DNA from: Streptococcus sp. | GTDB lineage: Bacteria; Bacillota; Bacilli; Lactobacillales; Streptococcaceae | Reading direction: 5' to 3' | NCBI GenBank assembly: GCA_030825825.1 | Contig: JAPJPE010000077.1 | Location: 1 to 6,080, forward strand | Length of the DNA stretch: 6,080 nt | Shown here: positions 1 through 5,456 of the stretch, in pieces | Position numbering within the stretch: the first letter of the stretch is position 1 | Layout of the letters: the number at the start of each line of letters is the position of its first letter | Notes under the pieces: model-generated | Database searches by the model: none | What the model was told of the DNA's origin: nothing | The model's input: only the letters and a program-made list of their open reading frames with translations | Position numbers and translations under genes: made by a program

Positions 1-557
1 GTTTGCAATTCTGGGACCACTTCTGCCTCAAACCAAGGATTTTTAGCCATCCAGATTTGATTGCGAGGAGAAGGGTGAACGAGTGGAAAATAGGTTGGCA
101 AATAGTCTTTAAAATGGTGGACCCGTTCGGTTACCTTGCCGCTAACCTTCTCATGAAGGTAGTAGGCTTGGGCATATTGTCCAATCAAGAGGGTCAACTC
201 AATATCCGGACACTCCTTGAGGAGTTGAGGGTGCCACTTTTCCGCAAAGCCTTTGCGAGGGGGAAGGTCACCAGATTTTCCATGCCCTGGGAAATAAAAG
301 TCCATGGGAATAACAGCAAACAAACCAGAGTTGTAAAAGGTGTCTTCGTCAACTCCTAACCATTCGCGCAGACGATCACCACTTTTATCCTTCCAGTAAA
401 TACCGGCTTCTTCCGTCTTCATACCAGGAGCTTGCCCGATGATATTGATACGAGCTGTCTTTGGAGCTGCAAAGAGTGGCTCGATTCCTTTATCCGTATA
501 TTCTTTATTTTGAGGATCTGCCATAATGGCTTGTTTAATGGTTTCAATCGTTGACAT
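1..557 (-). CDS. Uracil-DNA glycosylase-family protein (3' end cut by window edge)
   Basis: My translation of the minus strand from the ATG at 555-557 gives 185 residues with no stop before the window edge. It starts MSTIETIKQAIMADPQ. Two signature motifs of the uracil-DNA glycosylase superfamily are visible: GQAPG at residues 41-45 (motif A, uracil/water-activating loop) and HPSPRN at 161-166 (motif B, DNA-intercalating loop). Only one cysteine is seen, so the 4Fe-4S cluster of family 4/5 enzymes appears absent. This fits the short cytosolic 'uracil-DNA glycosylase family' proteins of about 190-200 residues common in streptococci, so probably only a few residues are missing. It is distinct from the classical Ung. 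The start is supported by an AGGAGG site at 561-567. Likely role: removing uracil or a related damaged base from DNA; actual activity in this subgroup is uncertain. It lies directly downstream of the pepV terminator, and no convincing promoter was found in the short gap. Confidence 0.85.
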   Translation of the reverse strand, partial: MSTIETIKQAIMADPQNKEYTDKGIEPLFAAPKTARINIIGQAPGMKTEEAGIYWKDKSGDRLREWLGVDEDTFYNSGLFAVIPMDFYFPGHGKSGDLPPRKGFAEKWHPQLLKECPDIELTLLIGQYAQAYYLHEKVSGKVTERVHHFKDYLPTYFPLVHPSPRNQIWMAKNPWFEAEVVPELQ

Positions 558-570
558 AAGTCCTCCTTCT

Positions 571-603
571 ATGGAAAAACTCAGCCAGAAAAACTGGCCG
601 AGT
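571..603 (-). terminator. Rho-independent terminator after pepV
   Basis: Read on the minus strand, a 10-bp stem (arms 594-603 and 579-588, with one G-U wobble) encloses a loop of five T. It is followed by TTTT and then CC, so the U-tract is short. It begins seven bases after the pepV stop and ends about 14 bases before the glycosylase-family start codon. It probably ends the nitroreductase-pepV transcript, with partial read-through feeding the next gene. Confidence 0.7.
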
Positions 604-609
604 AGTGGA

Positions 610-2016
610 TTATTTGATTAGTTCATAGATAGCTTCTGCGTAAATTGCAGCTGCACGATAGAGATCTTCGACATCTGCGAACTCATTAGCTTGGTGCATG
701 GTATTGACATAGTCTGGGAACATAGCACCAAAGGCAACCCCACGTTTCAAGAGACGACCAAAGGTACCACCACCGATCACTTGTTCGTGTCCTTTGAGGC
801 CAGTTTGTTTTTCGTAAACACGCAAGAGAGTGGATACCAATTCGTCATCCATCGGAACATAGTGAGGTGTGTGACCATGAGCGGACAAGCTTACTATAGC
901 CACTCCTTCGATCTTTTCAAGAGTAGACTTGATGGTTTCAGGATCTGTACCTTGAGGGTAACGGATATTGAGGGCAATGGTGTTGTCTGCCTGGCTTTCA
1001 TCAAAATGGAAGACACCTGCATTCATGCTCAATGGTCCCATTTTGGCATCCGTATAGGCAATACCTAATTTTTCACCGGCAAAATCTTCGTGAAGAAGTG
1101 AAGCTGTCACATGAAGGTAAGCCTTAGCAGCACCACCAAAATCAAATTGGTTCAACAAGAGAGCCAAGTATGTCGCACCATTAATTCCATCTTCAGGAGT
1201 TGATCCATGAGCAGATTTCCCGATAATCGTAACAGTATAGGTTTCTTCGTCAACAGTTGAGATTTCATACTTGAGCTGGTGTTCCTTGGCAAAGGCATCC
1301 AAGAGGCCAGCAAGATCTGGAAGTTGTCCAGAAACGACTGCAGTCGCTGACTCTGGTACCATGTTTTCACGAAGGCCACCTGTAAAGCTATGAAGATGGG
1401 CACTTCCTGTGTTGTCATTTCCAAAATGAAGGTACTCAGTGATGTTTCCTTTTTCCCCATTGATAATTGGGAATTCCGCATCTGGGGAGAAGCCAAAATC
1501 TGGCTCAGGAAGTCCGACATGTTTGAAATAGTAATCCATGTCGCCCCAGCCTGATTCTTCATCTGTACCGACAACGAAGCGCACGCGCTTAGAAACAGGG
1601 AGTCCTAGGTCTTTGATGATCTTCAAACCATAGTAGCAGGCCATTGTAGGCCCTTTATCATCAGACGAACCACGCGCATAGAGCTTGCCATCGATAATTT
1701 CTGGTTTGTATGGATCCGTCTTCCAGCCACTACCTGCAGGCACGACGTCCATATGGGCAAAGATTCCAAGCTCTTCTTCTCCTTCACCAAAGGTAAAGTG
1801 ACCGGCATAATTGTCGACATTCTTGGTTTCATAGCCATCACGTTTGGCAATTTCCAAGAATTTTTCAAGAGCTTTTACAGGACCAGGTCCAAAAGGATAC
1901 TCTGCATCTGCCTTGCTGTCATCGCGTTCAGAATTGATTTCCAAGAGGCTGTATAAGTCAGCCATCATCTCATCGCGACGTTTTTCTACTTCTGCTTTAA
2001 AGTCAACTGTTGTCAT
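610..2016 (-). CDS. pepV: Dipeptidase PepV (M20 family zinc peptidase)
   Basis: A 468-residue cytosolic metallopeptidase that cleaves dipeptides, usually with an unprotected N-terminus, in the last step of peptide use. The M20 metal-site residues are all visible: HMD at 88-90 (zinc ligand H88, D90), SSDDKGP at 117-123 (bridging D120), TDEES at 151-155 (catalytic E153, ligand E154), SPDA at 177-180 (D179) and H441 in NTMHQAN. H270 in KSAHGS matches the substrate-binding histidine of the lid domain in Lactobacillus PepV. Length matches the family (about 466-470). The ATG at 2014-2016 has an AGGAGG site seven bases upstream. It lies 34 bases after the nitroreductase stop with no terminator between, so the two genes are probably co-transcribed. 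It is followed by a hairpin terminator. The frame is intact and no key residue is missing. Confidence 0.95.
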   Translation of the reverse strand: MTTVDFKAEVEKRRDEMMADLYSLLEINSERDDSKADAEYPFGPGPVKALEKFLEIAKRDGYETKNVDNYAGHFTFGEGEEELGIFAHMDVVPAGSGWKTDPYKPEIIDGKLYARGSSDDKGPTMACYYGLKIIKDLGLPVSKRVRFVVGTDEESGWGDMDYYFKHVGLPEPDFGFSPDAEFPIINGEKGNITEYLHFGNDNTGSAHLHSFTGGLRENMVPESATAVVSGQLPDLAGLLDAFAKEHQLKYEISTVDEETYTVTIIGKSAHGSTPEDGINGATYLALLLNQFDFGGAAKAYLHVTASLLHEDFAGEKLGIAYTDAKMGPLSMNAGVFHFDESQADNTIALNIRYPQGTDPETIKSTLEKIEGVAIVSLSAHGHTPHYVPMDDELVSTLLRVYEKQTGLKGHEQVIGGGTFGRLLKRGVAFGAMFPDYVNTMHQANEFADVEDLYRAAAIYAEAIYELIK

Positions 2017-2050
2017 GAATTCCTCCTCAATCTTCTATTTGCTAATTGGC

Positions 2051-2656
2051 TTAACGTTTGTCAATGATTTCGTCCACTGGTAAGCGATAGCTTGGCTCTA
2101 CTTTTTCAGCGGCATAGCCAACCGTAATCAAGACTTCCGGACGGAAACGCTCTTCGATGTCCAATACTTCATTGATTTTTGATTTATCAAATCCCAAGAT
2201 AATATTGGTTCCAATGCCTTGGTCCGTCAAAGCAAGTACCAAGTTCATGGCCACAAGCCCGGCATTTAAAGCCAAGTAATCACTTGTTTGTTGGGCATCA
2301 TAGCGTGCAAATTCAGCAGGAAGATTTTGCATAAAGTATTGCAACTGCTCATCTGTGAAGTTTTTCACCCCACCGACACGCGCAATCTTGCGAGCCCGTT
2401 TTTGCAAATCGGTATCTGTAAAGAGGGCGATGGTCACAGGTGCTTCCATGACTTGATCGTAGTTTGCACCATAGGTTAATTTTGCCAATTCCGCATTTTT
2501 TTGACGAACGACCACAAATTTCCAAGGCTGGCTATTGTGGGCACTAGGGGCCAAGGTTGCGATCTCAATAGCAGTCCGTACATCCTTTGGATCGACCGGT
2601 TGGTCAGTGAAATGCTTGATCGTATGGCGTTTTTTATTGAGCTCTAGAAATTTCAT
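2051..2656 (-). CDS. Nitroreductase-family FMN oxidoreductase
   Basis: A 201-residue protein of the nitroreductase superfamily, which uses FMN and NAD(P)H to reduce nitro compounds, quinones or similar acceptors in the cytosol, usually as a dimer. Visible signatures: the basic N-terminal FMN-phosphate region KKRHTIKHF (8-16), the family hallmark APSAHNSQPW (37-46), the GIGTNIILGF segment (147-156) before the C-terminal helices, and the closing strand LITVGYA (176-182). Length is typical of the short single-domain members. The start at 2654-2656 has an AAAGGAAG ribosome site about 6 bases upstream. It is the first gene of a two-gene unit with pepV and has its own extended -10 promoter. The natural substrate cannot be read from the sequence. 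Confidence 0.9.
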   Translation of the reverse strand: MKFLELNKKRHTIKHFTDQPVDPKDVRTAIEIATLAPSAHNSQPWKFVVVRQKNAELAKLTYGANYDQVMEAPVTIALFTDTDLQKRARKIARVGGVKNFTDEQLQYFMQNLPAEFARYDAQQTSDYLALNAGLVAMNLVLALTDQGIGTNIILGFDKSKINEVLDIEERFRPEVLITVGYAAEKVEPSYRLPVDEIIDKR

Positions 2657-2688
2657 AAGCTTCTTCCTTTTCTATTTCTGTTACCTCT

Positions 2689-2697
2689 ATTTTAACA
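2689..2697 (-). promoter_or_regulatory. Extended -10 promoter of the nitroreductase-pepV unit
   Basis: The minus strand reads TG-T-TAAAAT, an extended -10 with a 5/6 match to TATAAT. No good -35 is seen (best CTGCAA, 17 bases upstream), which is usual for extended -10 promoters. The predicted transcript start near 2682 leaves a leader of about 26 bases with the ribosome site. It lies about 40 bases after the terminator of the preceding gene. Confidence 0.6.
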
Positions 2698-2739
2698 CAA
2701 AATGAAAGAGCTTGCAGGGTTTTACAGCCTAAGATTGTG

Positions 2740-2776
2740 AAAAAAGAAGCGGACATTTTAAAGATCCGCCTCTTTT
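2740..2776 (-). terminator. Rho-independent terminator after the phosphoesterase gene
   Basis: The arms 2765-2776 and 2742-2753 pair over 12 bp (one G-U on the minus-strand RNA), with a GC-rich core GGCGGA/TCCGCT and an 11-base AT-rich loop. On the minus strand the T-run is TTTTTT at 2745-2740, four of these lying in the stem. It starts 29 bases after the phosphoesterase stop. The AAAA/TTTT flanks could make it work in the other direction as well. Confidence 0.8.
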
Positions 2777-2805
2777 GGGATAGGTTGAATACACAAGAGA
2801 TCTAC

Positions 2806-3648
2806 CTATGATTCATTGAAAAAATTGAAATAGGCAGCTACTTCTTTGGCATAACCGTATTTCTCAATTAAGCCAGTTAGGAGCTCGATGTTATGACCCC
2901 GATAGTTATCCTCGCGTCTCAATTCTTCGTACATCTCAATAAAGGGAAGGCCCTTGTCCTTAGCATCTTGGAGCTCTGCTTCATAGTCATAGGCCACCTT
3001 ACGAAATTGCAGGTTGGTCACCCCATCTTCTTCGACATCGATCAGAGCATATTGAGCTCTGTGGTTTTGAATTGGTTCCCAGTCAAAATAAGGCATACCA
3101 ATAGTTCCTGGATTGAGGATCTGTTGGCCCTGACTGCCATAGCGAAGCAACTGTTTGTGGACATGACCGTAGATCGCCATATCCGTCTGATCATCCAGCA
3201 ATTGGTCAAAGTTCTCCGTCGCATTAGCTGGACGCAAATCCCCACCATAATTCTTTTCTGGCAAGTTATGGCTCAGTGAAAAGCGAATGCCATTGACCTC
3301 CTTCTTCTCTACTAATGGAAGCGAACGAAGCCAATCGATCCTCTTAGGATCTAGTCCTTCCATAAGATACTGAGTAAGACGTAGAAGCTGGATCTCCTGC
3401 GGATCCTCAAGTCCGTACTCGCCATCCAAGGCCTCTAGGACACAATCGTCCCAATTTCCTCTAACAGCCGCTGTAATCGGAATCGCATCCAGCAACTCAA
3501 AAAGGTCCTCTCTTCCAGGCCCCGGAAGCAAAATGTCCCCTAAAAGCCAGTATTCTGTCGCGCCTTGAGCACGCGCATCCCCAATCACTGCCTCCAGGGC
3601 TGTCGTATCTCCGTGGATATCAGATAAAATAGCGATTCGATGGTTCAT
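2806..3648 (-). CDS. Calcineurin-like metallophosphoesterase (YfcE/MJ0936-like)
   Basis: A 280-residue cytosolic phosphoesterase of the two-metal calcineurin-like superfamily. All metal-ligand motifs appear in order: D-x-H in SDIHGD (D10, H12), GD at 37-38, GNWDD at 64-68 (a GNHE variant, N65), H127 in LSHN, and GHVH at 161-164, followed by NPGTIGMP (179-186), a variant of the NPGS loop of the YfcE branch. The C-terminal ~80 residues are helical and rich in charged residues. The frame is open up to 3720, but the ATG at 3646-3648 is preferred: it has AAAGGAG five bases upstream, begins just before the first conserved strand (HRIAILSD), and the longer start would lie upstream of the promoter. 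It is a single-gene unit bounded by terminators. Family members cleave phosphodiesters or phosphoproteins; the substrate here is unknown. Confidence 0.88.
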   Translation of the reverse strand: MNHRIAILSDIHGDTTALEAVIGDARAQGATEYWLLGDILLPGPGREDLFELLDAIPITAAVRGNWDDCVLEALDGEYGLEDPQEIQLLRLTQYLMEGLDPKRIDWLRSLPLVEKKEVNGIRFSLSHNLPEKNYGGDLRPANATENFDQLLDDQTDMAIYGHVHKQLLRYGSQGQQILNPGTIGMPYFDWEPIQNHRAQYALIDVEEDGVTNLQFRKVAYDYEAELQDAKDKGLPFIEMYEELRREDNYRGHNIELLTGLIEKYGYAKEVAAYFNFFNES

Positions 3649-3686
3649 AACTACTCCTTTATGGATTGAAAAATCTGTGTGCCTTA

Positions 3687-3716
3687 AGTATAACAAAAAC
3701 AAAAAAAAAGTGAAAA
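3687..3716 (-). promoter_or_regulatory. Promoter of the phosphoesterase gene
   Basis: The minus strand carries TG-T-TATACT, an extended -10 (hexamer 3687-3692). A weak -35, TTTTCA (3711-3716), lies 18 bases upstream. The spacer is almost all T. The predicted start near 3680 gives a leader of about 32 bases before the ATG. The -35 overlaps the 3' arm of the upstream terminator hairpin. Confidence 0.65.
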
Positions 3717-3740
3717 CCATCCATTTGAATTGGATGGTTT
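3701..3740 (-). terminator. Rho-independent terminator of the toxin/immunity unit
   Basis: A perfect 10-bp inverted repeat (AAACCATCCA at 3731-3740 on the minus strand, its partner at 3714-3723) with a 7-base loop. It is followed on the minus strand by T-C-A-C and then nine T residues (3709-3701). It starts 33 bases after the stop of the acidic immunity-like gene and is the obvious end of that transcript. Confidence 0.8.
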
Positions 3741-3772
3741 AGACTATATTTTTATTAGGCTTCTAGAATGAA

Positions 3773-4180
3773 CTAGATATTCCCTGCGTCATCCTCTTCT
3801 TCATCAACAACCTCGACATTCAAGCGACCATCATCCAGGTATTCTTCTTGAGTGATTTCACCATTTAGATATCTAATTTTCTTTGAAACTTGTATATGAA
3901 TCTCTCTCAAATCAGCAAAATAATTCTCAAAATTCAGCAATGAAGTGTAAATATCAAACATCCCGTTTAAGTATAATTGATTGTTGGTATCTTTCAATGT
4001 ATCTATGTCTAATTTTTCCATTAAATGAATCCCTCTGGCAAGGTTCTCAATATCTTCCTGGAAATCTTCGTTAATGTCGTCATTAACATCTGATATCTTT
4101 TCTGAATCAACTAATTGTTCACTGTAATAAGAATTTAGTTTAGAATAAACGGCTGTTAATTGTTGTAATAATTCTTTCAT
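3773..4180 (-). CDS. Acidic small protein, putative immunity protein of the upstream toxin
   Basis: A 135-residue protein that I do not recognise as a named family. It is strongly acidic (about 32 Asp/Glu against about 11 Lys/Arg), predicted mostly helical, with no signal peptide or membrane segment, and ends in an acidic tail VVDEEEDD. It begins 5 bases after the stop of the basic toxin-like gene, and its ribosome site AAGGAG lies inside that gene's final codons, so the two are probably translationally coupled. Opposite charge, tight spacing and order (toxin then small acidic protein) are the usual layout of polymorphic toxin/immunity pairs. That is the basis of the call, not homology. It would act in the cytosol by binding the toxin domain. 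A strong terminator follows. AT-rich codon use differs from the flanking housekeeping genes, which suggests transfer. Confidence 0.6.
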   Translation of the reverse strand: MKELLQQLTAVYSKLNSYYSEQLVDSEKISDVNDDINEDFQEDIENLARGIHLMEKLDIDTLKDTNNQLYLNGMFDIYTSLLNFENYFADLREIHIQVSKKIRYLNGEITQEEYLDDGRLNVEVVDEEEDDAGNI

Positions 4181-4185
4181 AACAA

Positions 4186-4818
4186 TTAAATACTCCTTCC
4201 TACTCCTGCATCTGATTTAATTATATTTTTAGATCCATCCAAATTAATTACTTTTCTAAATCTACCTCTCTTATCAAATACTTCAATATGGTCTTTATGC
4301 AAACCATCTAAGTATAACTGATCACCTTTTTTAAGGCCAGGAATTCTCTTATCTACCACTTCATATATGGTTTGTCCATCATACTGTCTCTTGGTCTTTC
4401 TCACCGAACTTTTTAACTGTTCACCAAAATCCGTCTCAAAAAATTCTTGCATATTATTAACTGGTGTAGGGATCGATCTTCCCCCACCTCTGCCTTCAAA
4501 TGCCGCAATTTTCTGTTTGTGATCGACTAAGATTTGTTGGATGCAATCGGCAAAATCATCCATTTTCGTTGAGACGTTAGACTTTGGAAGATTAACATTC
4601 CCATCCCCTGCAAGAGCAAGGGCAGGTTGACGTTGATTTCCAATGGAATCCATCATGTTTTGAACATTTTGTCGACCGGTTTCCATCGCATCATTGAAGC
4701 TCCGGACTTTATTGGAAAGTGCCTCTGCTCCTGCTGCAACAGTTTTGTTCTTCACATTTGAAACACGGTTCTTGAAGTTATCAAAAGCTTCTCCAGCTTG
4801 AACCTTGACATCACCCAC
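4186..4818 (-). CDS. Polymorphic toxin C-terminal part, putative E3-like RNase module (5' end disrupted)
   Basis: From the GTG at 4816-4818 this is 210 residues, but the same frame stays open to 4914 (reading AANVNIHSGEATSF onward), with no ATG and no ribosome site at any start, so the true N-terminus is unclear or lost. Residues 1-60 are helical and repetitive in V/K; 61-120 are a linker ending in GRGGGR (109-114) and PTPVNN. Residues 121-210 form a basic module with LKKGDQLYL and DGLHKDHIEVFD (171-182). The D171-x2-H174-x2-H177-x-E179 spacing, the following KRGR turn and NLDG recall the catalytic region of colicin E3-type ribosomal RNases (D-x2-H-x3-E). I infer an RNase toxin from this, not from a database match. 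The architecture (helical stalk, linker, variable C-terminal toxin, then immunity gene) fits LXG/type VII effectors, but the defining N-terminal domain is missing. Either a remnant or an orphan toxin cassette. Confidence 0.55.
   Translation of the reverse strand: MGDVKVQAGEAFDNFKNRVSNVKNKTVAAGAEALSNKVRSFNDAMETGRQNVQNMMDSIGNQRQPALALAGDGNVNLPKSNVSTKMDDFADCIQQILVDHKQKIAAFEGRGGGRSIPTPVNNMQEFFETDFGEQLKSSVRKTKRQYDGQTIYEVVDKRIPGLKKGDQLYLDGLHKDHIEVFDKRGRFRKVINLDGSKNIIKSDAGVGRSI
4193..4198 (-). promoter_or_regulatory. Ribosome binding site of the immunity gene nested in the toxin 3' end
   Basis: AAGGAG on the minus strand is formed by the toxin's Gly-Arg-Ser codons just before Ile-stop. The gap to the immunity ATG is 12 bases, wider than usual. 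This ties immunity translation to ribosomes finishing the toxin. Confidence 0.6.
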
Positions 4819-4979
4819 CTTGGTCTTGACATCTGTCCAAGTTGTTTTGACACGATCTTTAATACTAGCCTTAAAGCTAGTCGCTTCCCCACTGTGGATA
4901 TTGACATTAGCTGCTTAACTTGCTCGATAGGATTTGTATTTATTTCCAAGGTGGCCAGTAGCTGACTGGTAATAAAGTG
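4819..4979 (-). pseudogene. Disrupted N-terminal segment of the toxin gene
   Basis: Between the promoter at about 5000 and the toxin frame, two overlapping frames look coding but do not connect. One runs from a stop at 4980-4982 through HFITSQLLATLEINTNPIEQ, with a TTG at 4947-4949 as its only plausible start and no ribosome site, then loses sense after EQVKQL. The toxin frame begins right there, after a TAA at 4915-4917. A one-base insertion or two-base deletion near 4905-4917 would join them into one reading frame. I interpret this as a frameshift in a decaying or 5'-truncated effector gene. An alternative is a short separate leader peptide. Confidence 0.45.
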
Positions 4980-4995
4980 TTAGAAGTTTAAATCC

Positions 4996-5004
4996 AGTAT
5001 AACA
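4996..5004 (-). promoter_or_regulatory. Extended -10 promoter of the toxin/immunity unit
   Basis: The minus strand reads TG-T-TATACT immediately after the terminator T-run. No real -35 is visible because the upstream spacer is mostly T. The 14-base core GTTTTTGTTATACT (4996-5009) is identical to that of the phosphoesterase promoter at 3687-3700. The predicted transcript start is near 4989. Confidence 0.6.
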
Positions 5005-5013
5005 AAAACTTAC

Positions 5014-5054
5014 AAAAATAAAAAATGCGATAACACTCTAGTTATCACATTTTT
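5014..5054 (-). terminator. Rho-independent terminator of the uvrC/orphan-gene unit
   Basis: The arms 5041-5054 and 5021-5034 pair over 14 bp, with a G-U wobble on the minus-strand RNA, around a 6-base loop. On the minus strand the stem is followed by TATTTTT, giving a long T-rich tail. The stem is AT-rich at its base. It lies 42 bases after the end of the broken gene and probably ends transcripts from uvrC. On the plus strand a run of five T also makes it a possible bidirectional terminator. Confidence 0.78.
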
Positions 5055-5095
5055 GCATAGAAGTAGCATGATGGTCAATTGAAATTTTTAAATTA

Positions 5096-5456
5096 TTAAT
5101 CTTTAGCAATCTTTACAAATGCTTGTTTAAAATCCACATACATTTCAAAAGCAATTTTCATAACATCCCGAAAATCAATATAATCAGAAATAACTGGATC
5201 TAGAATAATATACTCTCTAGAAATTAGCCATTTCAAAGGGACTACCCATGATGGCTTTATCTCCTTCATATATGACCCAAATCAATTCCAATCTACCATG
5301 TTCAAAAACAAAATGAAAACCAAAACGAAAATTCTCAACTTGCTGCAAGTTAATATGGAAAAATCGTTCTCGCTTATCATATTGAACTTCATATCCCAAT
5401 GACTCTACGATTTCCAATAAATAATCAAGCTCTTGACCCTCTGGTGTCCTATCTTT
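5096..5456 (-). pseudogene. Broken small gene, probable orphan immunity-type gene
   Basis: The first frame, open from the uvrC stop, reads KDRTPEGQELDYLLEIVESL and on to GSPFEMANF, then TAG at 5217-5219. In the next frame the reading continues from TCT at 5219-5221 as SREYIILDPVISDYIDF and on to KQAFVKIAKD, with TAA at 5096-5098. Together this is about 120 residues of continuous sense, so a single one-base insertion or two-base deletion near 5219-5225 broke the gene. There is no ATG; the frame runs back into the uvrC 3' end, and the only start inside is TTG at 5417 without a ribosome site, so the N-terminus is also lost. Family not recognised. Size, acidic/aromatic make-up and position beside a toxin cassette suggest an immunity protein for a different toxin; this is inference. 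The sequence is AT-rich relative to uvrC. Confidence 0.65.

Noticed and set aside
3..359. Plus-strand open frame of 118 residues at the left edge.
   Set aside because: Antisense to the glycosylase-family gene, whose motifs GQAPG and HPSPRN are intact.
691..1068. Plus-strand open frame of 125 residues inside pepV.
   Set aside because: Opposite strand of a clearly real, conserved gene; no ribosome site or recognisable domain.
1152..1574. Minus-strand 140-residue frame overlapping pepV.
   Set aside because: Out-of-frame shadow of pepV; the pepV frame has all the catalytic motifs.
3649..3720. A 24-residue hydrophobic N-terminal extension of the phosphoesterase, which could look like a signal peptide.
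   Set aside because: It covers the promoter and leader. The ATG at 3648 has a strong ribosome site and matches the family start.
3762..3777. CTAG-containing dyad just after the immunity stop codon, considered as an insertion-site footprint.
   Set aside because: Arms of about 5 bases; no target duplication or transposase remnant nearby.
4864..4881. Inverted repeat ACTAGC-N6-GCTAGT in the toxin 5' region.
   Set aside because: Six-base arms in coding-like sequence are expected by chance, and no site or terminator features go with it.
4954..4968. Small hairpin CCAGT-N5-ACTGG in the toxin leader.
   Set aside because: Only 5 bp, no T-run and no recognisable riboswitch or attenuator context.
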